A DNA stretch of 5,544 nt from positions 1 through 5,544 of the forward strand of contig CAWUJT010000120.1 of NCBI GenBank assembly GCA_963922715.1. Reading direction: 5' to 3'. This document shows positions 4,682 to 5,544 of this stretch, one piece after another. Position 1 is the stretch's first letter, and every line of letters begins with the position of its first letter. The notes below the pieces were generated by a model. The model made no database searches. It was given only the letters and a program-made list of their open reading frames with translations, and was not told the DNA's origin. This stretch comes from CAWUJT01 sp963922715 (lineage in GTDB: Bacteria; Pseudomonadota; Alphaproteobacteria; Rhodobacterales; Rhodobacteraceae). A program made the position numbers and the translations under genes.

Positions 4682-5544
4682 TTGAAACGGATTGTCGATG
4701 TAAGCCATGAAGAAGCTAAAGCTCATTTTATGAAGGGCAGCAGCTACTTTAACGGTGATTTTCCTAAATACATTAGTTTTGAACCTATGTTAGTGGAAGT
4801 CGCCAAAATCTTAGATGGAAAAAAACTAAGTGACTTTTGGAGTAAAAAGCCCGCAGATTTCAGCGGTGTCAACTATAGCTTCACGGCGAATAAAGATGGG
4901 CGGTTTTCATGGCGTCCATACGAATTGATCCACCCCGCTATATATGTAGCACTTGTGAATTTGATTTGTGAGCAAGAAAACTGGAAAAAGATCACGGATC
5001 GTTCAAAGTCTTTTGAAAACGGAGCTGTTGCGTGCTGCAGCTCACCCGTTATATCTGCTGGTAGTCAATCTGATCAGGCTGAACAGGTGCGGACCTGGTG
5101 GCAGATTGTGGAGCAACAATCCATTATACAATCTCTGGATTTTAGCCATTTAATCCACACAGATGTGACTGACTGCTACGGCTCCCTATATACACACAGT
5201 ATCGCATGGGCATTACATGGACTTGAAACAGCTAAGGAAAAGAAAAGCGACAAAAAGCTCCTGGGCAATCAGATCGATACTTTGATCCAATCCAGTCGAT
5301 ACGGCCAAACGAACGGGATTGCTCAAGGCTCTGTGCTGATGGACTTCGTGGCCGAACTGGTACTCGGCTGGGTTGATTTACAAATCACTAAGAAACTGGG
5401 AGCGGCTGCGGATTTCAAAATCTTACGTTACCGTGACGACTATCGTATTTTTGCAAATAGCGACGTTCGTACTGAAGAAATCTTGAAGGTCGTCAGCGAC
5501 GAGCTGCGTCGTGTTGGCATGAAACTTGGTGTAGCAAAAACGGT
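4682..5544 (+). CDS. Reverse transcriptase of the UG/Abi (defence-associated) type, 5' part, cut by window end
   Basis: The frame is open from 4643 to the window end with no stop, giving 287 residues from the TTG at 4682. Reverse transcriptase motifs stand in order: WRPYELIHP (77-85) with Arg78-Pro79 as the entry motif; motif A TDVTDCYGSLY (160-170) with catalytic Asp161 and Tyr166 five residues on; motif B NGIAQGS (211-217) with the conserved Gln-Gly; motif C YRDD (250-253) with the other two catalytic aspartates; motif D GMKLGVAKT (279-287). It should therefore synthesise DNA from an RNA or on its own. I see no group II intron, retron or diversity-generating hallmark. The sequence most resembles 'unknown group'/Abi-like enzymes, many of them antiphage DRT systems; the exact class is not settled, and a C-terminal domain may follow. 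The start is inferred: TTG begins a family-like KRIVDVSHEEAK, while the next ATG (4730) would remove 16 residues. The ribosome binding site is weak (GAG, 4668-4670). GC content is lower than in the cco genes. Confidence 0.9.
   Translation, partial: MKRIVDVSHEEAKAHFMKGSSYFNGDFPKYISFEPMLVEVAKILDGKKLSDFWSKKPADFSGVNYSFTANKDGRFSWRPYELIHPAIYVALVNLICEQENWKKITDRSKSFENGAVACCSSPVISAGSQSDQAEQVRTWWQIVEQQSIIQSLDFSHLIHTDVTDCYGSLYTHSIAWALHGLETAKEKKSDKKLLGNQIDTLIQSSRYGQTNGIAQGSVLMDFVAELVLGWVDLQITKKLGAAADFKILRYRDDYRIFANSDVRTEEILKVVSDELRRVGMKLGVAKT

Noticed and set aside
4654..4682. Promoter-like TTGCAC-N17-TTACAT before the reverse transcriptase
   Set aside because: The -35 matches only 3/6 and the -10 overlaps the TTG start codon, so transcription would begin inside the gene.
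4968..5153. 61-codon ATG frame on the plus strand
   Set aside because: It is an out-of-frame reading within the reverse transcriptase gene, whose own frame carries the catalytic motifs.
4682..5544. Retron, group II intron or diversity-generating reverse transcriptase
   Set aside because: Motif C is YRDD and motif B ends QGS; no maturase region, DGR-type SQ motif, msr/msd-like RNA or variable repeat is visible. Sequence beyond the window could still change this.
1..5544. CRISPR array, tRNA, rRNA or insertion sequence
   Set aside because: No regularly spaced direct repeats, no cloverleaf or rRNA-like segments, and no transposase or terminal inverted repeats were seen on reading both strands.

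Overview
The window carries a cbb3-type cytochrome c oxidase operon from what looks like an alphaproteobacterium of the Rhodobacterales/Roseobacter type. This rests on the ccoN-ccoO-ccoQ-ccoP order, the protein sequences, the GC-rich codon use and a perfect FNR/FnrL-type box in front of ccoN. The placement comes from recognising the families, not from a database search.

Layout. Positions 83-817 (minus strand) encode a class I SAM-dependent methyltransferase with its own extended -10 promoter. Positions 928-4393 (minus strand) hold the tightly packed operon ccoN (4393-2786), ccoO (2773-2045), ccoQ (2033-1794) and ccoP (1794-928), with gaps of 12 and 11 bases and a 1-base TAATG overlap. Positions 4394-4681 form a divergent intergenic region with the FNR box (4475-4488), candidate promoters, an 8-bp inverted repeat and a 36-codon open frame. 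From 4682 to the window end (plus strand) runs the 5' part of a reverse transcriptase gene, cut by the window edge. It opens at a TTG codon and has no stop codon in view.

How the genes work together. CcoN is the haem-copper catalytic subunit, CcoO and CcoP are membrane-anchored c-type cytochromes that bring in electrons, and CcoQ is the small accessory subunit. Together they form a high-affinity terminal oxidase for low oxygen, and the FNR box fits induction under oxygen limitation. The maturation genes ccoGHIS, which often follow ccoP, are not in the window; the methyltransferase occupies that place.

The accessory part is the reverse transcriptase. It has the catalytic Asp of motif A, a motif B Gln-Gly, a YRDD active site and the Lys-Thr of motif D. 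It lacks signs of a group II intron, retron or diversity-generating element in the visible part, and its base composition is visibly lower in GC than the cco genes. It most resembles the 'unknown group'/Abi-like reverse transcriptases, several of which are antiphage defence systems (DRT). Its exact class and any C-terminal fusion domain lie outside the window.
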